Source: Dendrolimus kikuchii (lineage: Eukaryota > Arthropoda > Insecta > Lepidoptera > Lasiocampidae). Taken from it: a stretch of DNA of 64,000 nucleotides. Numbering within the stretch: the first letter of the stretch is position 1; the number at the start of each line of letters is the position of its first letter. The position numbers and the translations under genes were made by a program. The notes below the pieces were generated by a model. That model searched no databases. It saw only the letters and a list, made by a program, of their open reading frames with translations, and had not been told where the DNA came from. Shown here piece after piece: positions 28,446 to 39,710 of the stretch. The stretch is taken from the NCBI GenBank assembly GCA_019925095.2, contig CM034413.1, forward strand, positions 377,001-441,000, written 5' to 3'.

Positions 28446-29063
28446 TAATAAAAAACTTGAGAGGTGTCAAGGGACACCCGGATGGAACGAAGTTCCTTTC
28501 GATTAATTTTATTTTTTATTATTTATTATTTACAAAAAAACCTGTATACACTCAACAAAAATAATCATCGCGACACCACACTGTTCAATGCGAAATAGAA
28601 ATGAAAATATCTGGCTTGCTTTCTATAAGAGAGAGAGAGACAGACAGACAGACAGAGAAACATGCGACGCCGCACAGCTTACAATAGCTTACTATAGCAA
28701 AAAGTGTCGTGACAACTTTTCGTAAGAATTTTTTCCGTCTAGCCCCCTTTCACAACGCGCGATAAGGAACTTCGTTCCAATAAAATAAAAAAACCTTACA
28801 GTGTTTAAAGATATCCTTTGTTATTGCTAAGCAACCCCCCACCCCCCGTGATATGTCATTCTGAGGTGGAAGAAGCGATGCTCGATCTGGTTGCAGCAGT
28901 AGTCCAATCGAGCGGACGGGCCGCACAGTCCAGGACAAATCAATTACAAATTGCAACGAACACTGATCGAGCGACTGCCGAATTGCTCAGACGACGGCCT
29001 TACTACATGTTTTCAAGGTAAATAAAAATAAACATTTACTATAATTATATTTAAATGTTATTT

Positions 29064-29093
<30 letters not shown>

Positions 29094-29094
<1 letters not shown>

Positions 29095-29399
29095 TTATTG
29101 CAGGAGATCAGCAGACAGGCAGACGGCCCACTTGATGGAAAGCGGTTACCATCGCCTATGGACATTTGTAACACCAAAGTTACTACAAATGCACTGCTGC
29201 TCTCTTAAGGGAACTTGGAACCTGGTCAGTAATGCCGGAACACAACTCAAGGTTGTTATGGCGACATACTTTAGACCAGGGGTGGTAGCCATCCAGTCGG
29301 GAAAATGCCCTACCACCTGGCTGTGGGTTGTTAAGTCGCCTCTTACGACAGGCCGCCCGGTCGCAGGAAATTGTATTCTTTCTCCGTTCCTGCACGGAT
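29094..29399 (-). repeat. R300 copy 11, full length
   Basis: From TTTATTGCAGGAGATC to TTCCTGCACGGAT, next to an (AT)n run. Confidence 0.85.
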
Positions 29400-29640
29400 A
29401 AAAATTTATATTATATATTAAATAACATTTTAGCACGTCATGTCATTATTATAACTATAACATTATTTTTCTTTCCTTTTATTGTCTTGGTCTTATTGAG
29501 TATGCATTGTTTGCTACAACTCCATTAATTCTTCAAAAAGTAATTCTGTAACATACTTCTGTACAATACTTATTAAAAAAAAGAATTTGAGATATAATTA
29601 GAATATGAAATATAAATAGAAAATATGAAATATATAATAC

Positions 29641-30017
29641 TTCGTAATACCGAAGTAAGAAAGAGAGTTGGTCTGAAAGAGAGTGTCGGGGTGAAGGTAA
29701 GGAAAGGAATGCTCCGGTGGTTCGGGCATGTGGAAAGAATGCATGATGAAAGAATGACTAAACAGATATACAATGCAAAAGTGGATGGATGCAGAAGTCG
29801 TGGAAGGCCACGACACACCTTCCATGATCAAATTGATCGTGTACTAGCGGAGGGTGATGTCAGGAGCCTTAAGAACAGACGAGTATGCATGACAAGAGTT
29901 ATGAATGTCAAAGAAGCAAGTGAGGTGTGTAAGAATGGGCCTAAATGGCGCTCTGTTGTTCGTGCCTACCCCGCAAGGGAACTGGCGTGAAGTTATGTAT
30001 GTATGTATGTATGTATG
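29641..30017 (+). pseudogene. LINE-A 3' end, copy 6
   Basis: A ~120-codon open frame to YPARELA and (TATG)n. It belongs to the variant with KNGPKW and MHDERM, closest to the long copy at 59792. ATGAAATATA occurs on both sides, a probable but imperfectly placed target duplication. Confidence 0.82.
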
Positions 30018-30039
30018 AAATATAAAGAAAAACAATATT

Positions 30040-30235
30040 TAGCTAGACGTGTTGCTGGGGAGTTTCTTGCCGCTTCTTCTCCTTTACATCATCAACACGT
30101 TGCGAAGCGGTGTACACAGAATAGGAAGTAAAAATTAAATTTTAACTTACAAAACTTACTTCAAAAAGTGTTCTCCAGTGGAACGTATTTTGAATAAAAA
30201 CTTTTGAATTTGAATTTAAAAAATAAGATAAAAAT
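30040..30235 (+). repeat. Family T retroposon 3' end with core module
   Basis: GCTAGACGTGTTGCTGGGG, core hairpin arms CCGCTTC (30070-30076) and GAAGCGG (30104-30110), AAAGTGTTCTCCAGTGGAAC, then a TTTGAATTTGAATTT tail. The second copy is at 61709-62009. Confidence 0.6.
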
Positions 30236-30685
30236 AAAACGCCTTTTTATTTGATCCATAACGAACGGCCAATGCTATGCATGTTTTACATAAATAAATT
30301 AAGTCATTAAAAAAAGAACATGTTAAAATAATTTTTTTTTTCGATATATATAGTCTTAAATTCAAATGTTTTTATGCTGTACGAGCCACGTACATTATGT
30401 ATGGGTTTTATATAAAAATTCCACAAGTGTTTGTGTCAACCAAACACATTAGAGTTCCAATCAAGTACCGAACATGCTCGGTCGCTCTCACGTGTCGCGT
30501 AAATCATATTATCATTTTATATCAGTCGTTTCATAAGTTTATTATTGTCATTAAGCATTTCATTTAATATACATAATTATAGCCAGTGAATATCATTTGT
30601 CACGACATTCTATTAGCATCATTCTCTCTCAACATCACCATTTGTACGGGTGTCGCGCTCTAGCCCGTATATATCCAAACAATTT

Positions 30686-30830
30686 TTTTTATTGCTGGTT
30701 AAAAGCAGCCTGAAGGAAAGTGGTTACTGTCGTCTATGGACAGTTGCAATACTAGAGTTGCTGAAAATGTGCCTCTGATCCGAAAGGGGGACTGGAATAT
30801 GGTCATCATTAACGCATATAATAACTTGAC
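30686..30830 (-). repeat. R300-like, highly diverged tail half
   Basis: TTTTTTATTGCTGGTTAAAAGCAG ... GGAAAGTGGTTACTGTCGTCTATGGAC, recognisable but old. Confidence 0.5.
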
Positions 30831-30969
30831 CTCATTGATACATACATATTATCACGCCTGTTTCTCATGGGAGTAGGCAGAGACTATAGATCTCTACTTG
30901 CGACGATCCTGACAAACAACTTTCGCTTCATCTACTTTCATTAACATCTTCATATATGTACGTTAATTT

Positions 30970-31325
30970 GATATGCCTCATTCATTGACTGACATATCAA
31001 CGCACAGCTTAAACTACTGGGGCTAAGATCATAAAAGTTTTTTATATATTATAAGTAGAGGCACTAAAAAAGCATTTTTAAAAATTCACACCCTAAGGGG
31101 GTTGAAAAGGGAATGAAAGTTTGTATTAAAATCTGTTATTTTCAAAGTAATAAGCACAAAATCTTACACATCTGCTTCTGTTTATAAATGAATGCGCACT
31201 TGTATATTGGCATTTTTGGAAATTCTACCCTTAAGGGTGTAAAAGGAGATGTCTTTTAATTTTTTCGACTACTCAATCTATGACTACATTTAATATACGC
31301 AAGCGAAGCTGCGGATAACCACTAA
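30970..31325 (+). mobile_element. Helitron-like 3' portion
   Basis: Ends GCAAGCGAAGCTGCGGATAACC and then CTAA before T, matching the Helitron 3' hairpin plus CTRR|T rule. The interior shares GACATATCAACGCACAG and AAACTACTGGGG with 15100-15130. No coding. Confidence 0.5.
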
Positions 31326-32340
31326 TTAATAAAAACGAGAAAGGACTGGTGACGCCATCTATGATGTGTATGTTAAGAAAGAAAGTAAAAGTTTATTTAA
31401 ATAAATAGAATAATAGTTATATGTTTTACTGGGCGAGTGGACTCCTTAGTAATCTTCCTCTATATCAGTACAAGTAGTAAATAAAGAACAGGAAATAGCG
31501 ATCCAGCATTAACATGTTTACTACGAAACGGGGTCTATGTGACCCCGAACGGGTGTTACATGCGATGCGGCTAAGAAAAATATAGACTTCTCTGTAGTGC
31601 AGAGGGCGTATATTCAATTTGTTTCAATGTAGAAAAAATATGAATATATTGTATCTAAAATGTGCTATTAGACCAGAGTTCCGTGATATACCTACCATAA
31701 TACGCAATGACTGACCTAGTAAAGTACTTACAACACAAAACAAAAATTTATAAACTATGTTAAAACGTTACGGGGCTCAGTAGGCCTCGTGTTGCCAATA
31801 TCCCAATTTTAGAACGTTGTCTAAAACGCCCCGAAAGTACAGATGAATCAATATCGCTGTGAACGCGTGAAATACCGATGAGATCTGAACCAATGGTTGG
31901 GGAAACACTTTAAAACACAGCTTTTTGCAGAAATGGTTTTCTTAAAATACATTTAAGTGAGAATAAAGTTTCCAATCTGTTTCAGATTTTGATAGAAGGA
32001 TTTGCTTCGAGATACTTCTGGCCGACAGTTTTGATTGATAAAGTTTTGAATTCAACGTATATTTGCCAGCGGCTCCGCTCGTGTTAAAAGAGGCTATGCT
32101 TGTCATAAAGTGCGCATATTATAAATCGAGCGAATGTGGAACTAATCATGAGAGCAACTAGTTAAAATTGGTGTTGTCATTGTCGTTGCTGTGACCGTGT
32201 ATTGTATAAAACTAACTTAAATATATTAATAAAAGTATAATTAAATACTATAAATAAAGTAACATCTATTAACAAAATCTAAAATATCCTATAAATAAAC
32301 CTAACTTAAAAATATATATACAATAGTAAAAAAACTAAAC
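31326..32340. other. About 1 kb with no recognised feature
   Basis: AT-rich, no long frame. GGGGTCTATGTGACCCCG near 31530 is a small hairpin. Confidence 0.5.
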
Positions 32341-32343
32341 TTA

Positions 32344-32659
32344 ATTTTTTTTTTTTATTGCAGGAGTTCAGCAGACAGGCAGACGGCCCACTTAATGAAA
32401 AGCGGTTACCATCTTCTATAGACATTTGCAACACTAAAGGTGCTACAAATGCGCTGCTGCTCTCTTAAGGGTCACTGGAACCTGGTTACTAATGCCGGAA
32501 CACAACTCAAGGTTGTTATGGCGACATGCTTTAGACCAGAGGTGGTAGCCATCCAGTCGGGCAAATGCCCCACCATCTGGCTGTGGGTTGTTAAGTCGCC
32601 TCTTACGACAGGCCGCCCCAACGCAAGAAATTGTATTCTTTCTCCGTTCCTGCACGGAT
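32344..32659 (-). repeat. R300 copy 12, full length
   Basis: From T-run TTTATTGCAGGAGTTC to TTCCTGCACGGAT; then an (AAATA)n stretch and an unknown GC-richer block 32690-32830. Confidence 0.85.
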
Positions 32660-33123
32660 GATAAAATAATAAAATAAAATAAAACCTGTATTAAAGCCCG
32701 TCCAGCCCCACCAGACCACTGTCGCTGGGCATTGTACCTAGAAGGCTGGCAGCATTACCTCGCTGGATACAAAGGCTAATCCTTTGAGCGAGGTAAGCTC
32801 CAGCCTTCCGGTCTCCTGTTTTGTCGATTGGGCGTTTTTAACCGACTTCAAAAAAAGGAGGAGGTTCTCTATTCGTCGGGATTTTTTCTTTTTATGTATG
32901 GTCACCGATTACTCCGAGATTTATCATCCGATTTACGTGATTCTTTTTTGTTCGACGCGGAATACCTTCCATTTGGTCCCCTAAAAATTTAACATAGTAT
33001 GGCCCAGTAGTTTTCATTTTACGAACATTTTTTTGTTCCCGTTTCTTGGGACCTATAGCTTTTAAGGAGCGCGGCACCTTTCGTAGGTCTACCCATACGT
33101 AGCTAGACATTAAAAAGTAACAA

Positions 33124-33556
33124 ATAAAATTAAAAAACTTCGTTTAAAAAAACCGACTTCAAAAACTAAAAAACTAAAAAGTATAAAATAACTTATTTCT
33201 AAAGCTATTATTATTAATATATATTATCTAAAACATCTTGAAGTCGGTGCAAAGTAAAACATAAAAATTACTATATTTTTTTGAAAATTACTAAGCACCG
33301 ATTGTAAAATGTTTTAGATAATATATATTAATAATAATAGCTTTAGAAATAAGTTATTTTATCCTTTCTAATTTTTGACAAGAGTTATGAATGTCAAAGA
33401 GGCAAGTAAGGTGTGTAAGAATAAGCCTAAATGGCACTCTGTTGTTCGTGCCTACCCCGCAAGGGAACTGGCGTGAAGTTATGTATGTATGTATGTATGT
33501 TAATTTTTTAGTTTTTGAAATCGGTTTTTTTAAACAAAGTTTTTTAATTTTTTGAA
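33124..33556. mobile_element. Foldback (inverted-repeat) element interrupted by LINE-A
   Basis: The left arm 33124-33236 and the right arm 33311-33376 plus 33501-33556 are inverted copies, about 110 bp each. The right arm is split by the LINE-A insertion at 33377-33500. A ~75-bp spacer lies between the arms and contains GAAGTCGGTGC and GCACCGATT. Arms include AAACCGACTTCAAAAAC. Confidence 0.8.
33377..33500 (+). pseudogene. LINE-A 3' end, copy 7, with TSD
   Basis: 124 bp from GACAAGAGTTATG to (TATG)n, flanked by TAATTTTT at 33369-33376 and 33501-33508, inside the right arm of the foldback element. Confidence 0.85.
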
Positions 33557-33559
33557 ATA

Positions 33560-34155
33560 ATTTGTGGGCACTTGGGCCCCATGGGCCCAAAGTCTCCACC
33601 CCAAACGGGTGTTGAAAGGGTTTAATATTTATCATCTAAAGACATATGTTAATTAAAACTTTAATCAAATACTCATCTAGTAATAACAAGGTATACATAT
33701 GCATCTGTCTATTCTGGCCAGATTAATATTTTGGTATCTCTATACCAGTTTTCGGTATAGAATTAATATTCAAATCGGTATCTGGGCCCCTTAGCCGGCA
33801 TGTTCTATCATCAAATAGCAATCAATAGATGCAATCCAATAGCAATTTGCACAGATCTCGGATTGGAGGAAGTGATATGTTAAAGCTTTTATCTCAAAGT
33901 GATGCAGGCATCTTCGATCTTCATATGTGTACAACTCAGCTGTAGAATTTCAAAACCTAGCAAGTGGTTAATAAGAAAATATTACTACACAGTATAAAAA
34001 TATATCATGGTCTTCGACTATATGTCATTTAATAAAAAAAAAATCGAAATTCTACCATCTTTTTTATGTACCATATTTTATGCAATAAATGATGATTTGA
34101 TTTGATTTATATGCTTGGACACATAGTAGAAGTGCAACTTCAACGAACAAGTGGA
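33560..34155. other. AT-rich, unassigned
   Basis: Only a TGCAATAAATGATGATTTGATTTGATTT stretch near 34080, typical of a LINE tail, stands out. Confidence 0.4.
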
Positions 34156-34159
34156 AGTG

Positions 34160-34398
34160 GAGATATAAGGCCAACAACAAGATACACTCTACATTAGTAT
34201 AAGTTTAGTATTAAAATTAGAATAAATTAATATAATAAGTTATTCTTAAGGTACACCAAAACACAAAAATTACTACATATAATGTCACATACACTAACAA
34301 AAACAAACAATAAGCGTGTATGGAGTCTCAAATTTTTCATAGAAATTAAGTAGTGAAAAAGGGTACGGAACTCGAGTCCGTAGAGATATTAATAATAA
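34160..34398 (+). repeat. Family D repeat
   Basis: GATATAAGGCCAACAACAAG ... AAGGTACACCA ... CTCGAGTCCGTAGAG ... AATAATAATT. Confidence 0.7.
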
Positions 34399-34407
34399 TT
34401 TTAAAAA

Positions 34408-34626
34408 AAACGGACAAGTGGAAAAACTAATCGCAACGGACAAGTGAAAAAACGAATCGCAACGGACAAGTGAAAAAAAGAAAGGCAACGGACAAGTGGC
34501 AAAACGAATCGCAACAAAATTTGAGCTTGAACTTTTACGGGCAGGTTTTCAAATTGGACAAGTACTTTAACAATCTGCCCTTAAAACTTCAAGTTATATT
34601 TTTGTTTTTCCACTTGTCCGTTGAAG
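34408..34626. repeat. Inverted repeat with tandem ~27-bp units in the left arm
   Basis: Four units of AACGGACAAGTG plus AAAAACGAATCGC-like sequence at 34408-34515; the inverted counterpart GTTTTTCCACTTGTCCGTT is at 34609-34626. Related single-copy sequence lies at 55855-55945. Confidence 0.65.
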
Positions 34627-34890
34627 TTTCACTTCTACTGTATCCCAGCACGCATTTCAATTTGTCGCAGGTTTACTGCAAATTATGATTCGGTTAGATT
34701 AGGTACATTTTAATCAATGCATTTTTTATTTAAACGTATCTTATTTTATCAAACAAAAAAACCGAATTCGATCATAATCTACTCTACAATTAAGCCGCGC
34801 CTCCACGCGACCGTAACGCATTTTCGTGACAGAAAAAAATCCTAATACCCCCCGTTATTAGGATTTTTTCTGTCTATATAGAAGTTTCAC
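34627..34890 (-). repeat. Family Q repeat (minus copy)
   Basis: Inverted copy of 55588-55855. Marks on minus: GAAACTTCTATATA, AGGATTTTT, CACGAAAA..GCGTTACGG. Both ends carry the near-palindrome AGAAGTGAAACTTC. Confidence 0.6.
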
Positions 34891-34955
34891 TTCAAAAATC
34901 TAGGAAAATAAAGAATCCAACTGCAAGAGTTAATACAATTTATGTGTCTATAATT

Positions 34956-35120
34956 ACATACATACATACATAACTTCACGCCAGTTCCCTTGCGGGGTAG
35001 GCACGAACAACAGAGCGCCATTTAGGCCCATTCTTACACACCTCACTTGCTTCTTTGACATTCATAACTCTTGTCATGCACACTCGTCTGTTCTTAAGGC
35101 TCCTGACATCACCAGGAGTC
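34956..35120 (-). pseudogene. LINE-A 3' end, copy 8, with TSD
   Basis: The last ~45 codons, minus, with (TATG)n tail. The duplication GTGTCTATAATT lies at 34944-34955 and 35121-35132. Confidence 0.85.
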
Positions 35121-35149
35121 GTGTCTATAATTCACGCATGAATATGTAT

Positions 35150-35445
35150 CTTCTAGGCTTGCGCAGGCCTCCCAAACTCAAAGGGCGCGAGTTCGATCCT
35201 GGCCGGAACGCATGCACCACTTAGTCATTTTTCTGATCTAATGTGCATATTGTTACATTTACCACGTGCTAATAACGGTGAAGGAAAACATCGTGATGCA
35301 ACCTGCACATCGAGATAACCGATGTGTCAAACCTGCCAAGCCGCCTTGGACAAGCGTGGCGAGTATACGTCCGTTCCCCTATAATGGGAGGCCCGAGCCC
35401 AGCAGTGGGACATGTATGGGCTGATATTATTTTTATTTTATTAGG
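35150..35445 (+). repeat. tRNA-derived SINE (family S1)
   Basis: B box AGTTCGATCC at 35190-35199, then CATGCACCACTTAG, GGTGAAGGAAAACATCGTG, and the end CCCAGCAGTGGGACATGTA..GGGCTG. The tRNA-like head before 35165 is decayed. Confidence 0.8.
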
Positions 35446-35521
35446 CAAGTGTGCTCCGTCTTAGATTGCATTTCCAACGTTTTATCAGGTGCAATGTCGG
35501 TTAAACGCGAGTCTATAGTCT

Positions 35522-35775
35522 ATATATGACGGCCTCTGTGGTTGAGCGGGCTAAGCCTTTGCCGGCGTACCTCACTGCAACGCAGAGGCTCCGGGTTCGA
35601 TTCCTGGTATAGTAAATTTCGGAAACGTATTTTCTCCGTTATTTACTATGGTCTGGGTGTCTGGGATCGGCCCCAGAGTACTCCGTTGTATATTACCCAT
35701 AACACAAGCGTAACTTGCTTAATTTGGGGATATACAATGTGTGTGTTTGTCTGCCGATTATTATTATTATTATTA
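35522..35775 (+). repeat. tRNA-derived SINE (family S2)
   Basis: A-box-like TGGTTGAGCGGGC and exact B box GGGTTCGATTCC (35593-35604). The body includes TTTACTATGGTCTGGGTGTC. It ends in (ATT)n. Not a functional tRNA: no foldable full cloverleaf with matching acceptor arms was seen. Confidence 0.82.
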
Positions 35776-35977
35776 TTATATAGATAGTAAGAGTATGAAC
35801 GGATAACATTCGATAATTTGTCATATATTGTCCAGATGATATAAAATTGGACCCAACCTCATCCGATGGACTTCAACCACCCCTTCAGCCATCCCATGCC
35901 TTGCAGTTCTTAAATTACTATTTAAAAGATTCTTATATCATCTCAAATATAAGAAGTCATCATTGGTATGTTAATAT

Positions 35978-36445
35978 TGTTACATATTTATTGCCCCTTT
36001 CGCATTCGTAGTTCTTTTCTTTACTTTGTATTTAAAATTTGCAATTAGACAATAGCCTATTGTTATTGTACTTGTTTATGGCCGTCATTAGTGTCGAACT
36101 ATATCCTTATTGTTATTTTTTTCAACTTTGTTGGCCGTTCGCAGGTGTGCAAATTACATTTTCTTGGAAGAACCCAGCCCACGAGCTTTCATTGTGTATT
36201 GTACAGTTTAGTATAAAAGAATGCCCGAACGGAGGGGTGAGGCAATCAAGCGGGGATTACGATACGAGTAAGACGTACATTCGAAAAGCGATATAGTGAC
36301 GGACTCTGCGCGTGTTATCGAATCATGCAGTTTGTAGTAGTAGTGTCTAGTTATATTTGTACCTGTTTTATACGTGTTTGTATAGTTCTAATAAACTCTA
36401 TAGTAATTCCAACGGCATTTTAATTCGAGTCCCACACTCGTAACA
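35978..36445 (+). repeat. Solo LTR candidate 1 (468 bp)
   Basis: Starts TGTTACATAT and ends TCGTAACA, flanked by ATAT on both sides (35974-35977, 36446-36449). Inside are TATAAAA near 36212 and AATAAA near 36392, in the order of an LTR promoter and poly(A) signal. No polyprotein lies beside it, so recombination between LTRs probably removed the body. Confidence 0.65.
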
Positions 36446-36826
36446 ATATGTAAAATGTACTTTTACACCACTGTTGTTGTTAAATGCACATATATTAATC
36501 ACTTACTCATCAAAGAATTTAACGTCGGGTGGTAGATAAAACAACTGTCTGCCATAGATAATACAGTATATATAAAATAGATGAGCCCCTCTATATCAAA
36601 ATATCATTTACCCTGTCCGATAGATGGCGCTATAATCGATAATTCTATAAATTCCACTGGATGGTACTAATAAGTTATAACTTGTTCTAAATTGGAATAA
36701 AGGGAAAAACAGAATAAAATTAGTTTAAAAACTTATATATAACACTCCATATTATATATACTCGTATTTATGCCAAAAGTAAAAAATGGTTCACATAACA
36801 CTTCATGTACCATCGCATTGCATTAC

Positions 36827-37224
36827 ACGCACAATCCACAAACAAACCAAGACACACAGAGAGCCTAAAAATTAAAAACCCAGGCACAGAAAAGAAAAAA
36901 AACAACACACATGGCACTAGATAGGACTATATATATATCTATAGATATAAGGCCAACACTGCACATGCACTTCCTCACAACACCAGCATATAACAGATAC
37001 ACTCTACGTTAGTATAAGTTTAGTATTAAAATTAGAATAAATTAATATAATAAGTTATTTTTAAGGTACACCACAACATAAAAATTACTAAATTAATGTC
37101 ACATACAGTAACAAAAATAAACAATAAGCGTGTATGGAGTGTAAAATTTTTTATAGAAATTAAGTAGTTAAAAAGGGTACGGAACTCGAGTCCGTAGAGA
37201 CATTAATAATAATAAAAAAAAACT
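36827..37224 (+). repeat. Family D repeat, long copy
   Basis: ACAATCCACAAACAAACCAAG ... GGCACTAGATAGG ... CTCGAGTCCGTAGAG ... AATAATAATAAAAAAAA. Confidence 0.75.
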
Positions 37225-37595
37225 TCACGTAAAAGTGTATGAGATTCACCAAATATGACCATAACTTGTGATTTCATTTATGCTCTTAAGATCTCATCAG
37301 TATTTATTCAACGATATTGCATAACGCCATCTTAAGTGAAGTTGAGTGGATTGAATGGAAACTAATTACTTTTTGATGTTCCTGAACCACTTGATGGCGC
37401 TAGTTTCCGTATACTTTTTTATTTTTCGATTATGTAGCGGAGATCCACGGGGACGGTGTCTGCCTCATTTCACCGGCGGGTTTTATACTATAAAATATCC
37501 AAAACTACCGTCAATTATATTATTATATGTGCGAAGTGTAAAATGACCAGTAACTTGTGAATAGTTGTTACAGATATTAATAGAGCATTTAGTAT
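37225..37595. other. Unassigned stretch
   Basis: No convincing frame; a 63-codon open frame here shows no recognisable domain. Confidence 0.45.
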
Positions 37596-37911
37596 TTTTT
37601 TATTTTTATTGCAGGAGTTCAGCAGACAGGCTGACGGCCCACTTGATGGAAAGCGGTTACCATCGCCTATGGATATTTGAAACACCAAAGTTGCTACAAA
37701 TGCGCTGCTGCTCTCTTAAGGGAAACTGGAACCTGGTCACTAATGCCGGAACACAACTCAAGGTTGTTATGGTGACATACTTTAGACCAGGGGTGATAGC
37801 CATCCAGTCGGGCAAATGCCCTACCACCTGGCTGTGGGTTCTTCTGTCGCCTCTTACGACAGGCCGCCCGGCCGCAGAAAATTGTATTTTTTCTCCGTTC
37901 CTGCACGGATG
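37596..37911 (-). repeat. R300 copy 13, full length
   Basis: TTTTTATTGCAGGAGTTC to TTCCTGCACGGAT; one of the best-preserved copies. Confidence 0.87.
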
Positions 37912-38400
37912 TAAGTAGTAAATCATAGATAAATCCATATCTTGGACAGTAGCAAGCAAGGAACACTTGCTTGCTATTGGTTATACTAATTTATCTCTGC
38001 ATTTCTTTTTAAAGAACAAGACGAAGTTCTTGGGTCTTTGCTCTTATAAAGACAGAATTGCTAATAGATGTAATACTATAAGCTGAAGAAATCCAAATGG
38101 TATTGTTCCATAGAATGGTGGCGCAACAAGCCATTGATGGTTATATCATTTCAATTAAAGGATTGCGACCACAGCGAAGCGCTCCCTTAGGGGACCCCAA
38201 GGCTAGTTTTAGGCAGAGACGCATTTAGGAAGTACTGGGAACCCTCGAGTTTTATTTATACCCCTAAAAAGCTATACTCTCGTAGCTGTCCTCAAATTAA
38301 TTTTGTTCTTTATGTACTGCCATTTTTTGATTGCCCCTCGCTATTTTCCGTTTCGTGGTATTATTGATATGGTTTTTTAAATGTTAATTATAGCTACTTC

Positions 38401-38540
38401 TAGATAGATATATAGATAAATAACATTTTATTATACATCAATATAAAAATAAACTTAAAAATGATATCTAATTATGTACAAAGCGCGGTCTTATCGCTAA
38501 AAAGCGATCTCTTCCAGACAACCCCAGGAATGAATTGAGA
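38401..38540 (-). repeat. LINE 3' end with (TATC)n tail
   Basis: The minus strand reads AGATCGCTTTTTAGCGATAAG, TTGTACATAATTAG, then TATAATAAAATGTT and (TATC/TAGA)n. The GCGATAAG..TTTGTAC block is common in insect LINE tails. Confidence 0.55.
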
Positions 38541-38616
38541 TGATAATGCCGATGGTATATGTAAGATATAGTACGAACTACCTACTTTTTAATAATAAAT
38601 ACACAAATAATGTATA

Positions 38617-38807
38617 TCTTTATATATATAATTATTCTGTATGTGTGTGAACTCCTCCTAAACGGCTGGACCGATTTGAATGATTTTTTTGTGTGTGTTC
38701 AATTGGATTCGAGGATGGTTTAGATTCACAATTGGACCCGGTAGGTGGCATTGCAATCGGTTTCTAATTTTTTTTTCAACGCAGGACGTCGTCTGCCGGG
38801 ACCGCTA
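38617..38807 (+). mobile_element. Short non-autonomous Helitron (191 bp)
   Basis: 5' end TC after A (38616): TCTTTATATATATAATTATTC, then CGGCTGGACCGATTTGAATG. 3' end GTCTGCCGGGACCGCTAG before T (38808). TC...CTAG between A and T, with no duplication, matches Helitron insertion. Too short to encode Rep/helicase. Confidence 0.72.
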
Positions 38808-38840
38808 GTATATATATATATATATATATATACTAGCGTA

Positions 38841-38883
<43 letters not shown>
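38808..38883. repeat. (TA)n microsatellite, left block
   Basis: Interrupted once by ACTAGCGTAG; the Helitron end CTAG and this ACTAG make a palindromic stretch. Confidence 0.85.
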
Positions 38884-38887
<4 letters not shown>

Positions 38888-39706
38888 GGAATCCTATTTG
38901 CTATTATAAAATAACCATATGACGGAAGTAGTCAATAACCGGATAGAGTATTCTTTCACGTAATAATTGGAAGTCGTATAACCGGATGTCAACGTAGAAG
39001 GATTTATTATTAAGCAAACGGATATCGGAAATGGAGTAACCGGATGTTGGAAGTTAATACGTATGGCGGAAGTTGGTTTTATGAAGGAAGTGTGAAGTGG
39101 CGCCACAGCATTACCGGATGGTGTCACTGCGGCGTGCTACGAGGACCTTATAATTTTTTTTTTTTTATTGCAGGTGATCAGCAGACAGGCAGACGGCCCA
39201 CTTGATGGAAAGCGGTTACCATCGCCTATGGACATTTGCAACACCAAAGTTGCTACAAATGCGCTGCTGCTCTCTTAAGGGAAACTGGAACCTGGTCACT
39301 AATGCCGGAACACAACTCAAGGTTGTTATGGCGACATACTGGGTGTTTGGGCAGAGGAGAGGCAGTCTTCAATCGGCAGTCTTGAACCGGCAGTCTACAA
39401 CAAGTAGTCCACAACGACGATCTACACGACAGTCTCCATTGACGGTCTTGGACGAGGAGCACATAATATGATGTGGTCGATAATTACTGCTTGATAATAG
39501 CAGTATTCTTGGAGGGCAAATTGCTGCTCGACACCTGACAAGCGTGGATGCGACTCCTGGAGTTGTCCTTATATTTCTGTGTATTATTGAGCAATGTTTA
39601 ATATCGTAATTGTAATAAATCTAGTGTAATAAACTTTGATTATAATATTTCAGATTATTATTGTGTTTTTTTCGAAGCGTCATTCGTTCGCTCCCGGCGT
39701 AAACCC

Positions 39707-39710
<4 letters not shown>
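38884..39710 (+). repeat. Solo LTR candidate 2, with R300 inside
   Basis: Starts TGTAGGAATCC and ends AAACCCGACA, with TATA on both sides within a (TA)n repeat. GTAATAAACTTTG near 39630 could be the poly(A) signal. The R300 copy at 39156-39340 is nested in it, so the LTR itself is ~640 bp. The family is not recognised. Confidence 0.5.
39156..39340 (-). repeat. R300 copy 14, truncated
   Basis: T-rich end TTTATTGCAGGTGATC to GGTTGTTATGGCGACATACT; the remaining third is absent. Confidence 0.8.

Noticed and set aside
28483..28780. MITE bounded by GGAACGAAGTTCC at both ends
   Set aside because: The motif is itself palindromic, so the inverted pairing is weak evidence, and no target duplication or clear ends were found.
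35522..35610. tRNA gene
   Set aside because: A and B boxes are good, but the acceptor arms do not pair and the sequence continues into a SINE body with a second copy at 24901-25112.
37657..37966. Recurring ~70-100 residue open frames (…ESGYHRLWTF… / …RAACRKRR…) over many loci
   Set aside because: They coincide exactly with R300 copies, occur on both strands and differ by frameshifts between copies. The DNA is repeated; there is no gene family.
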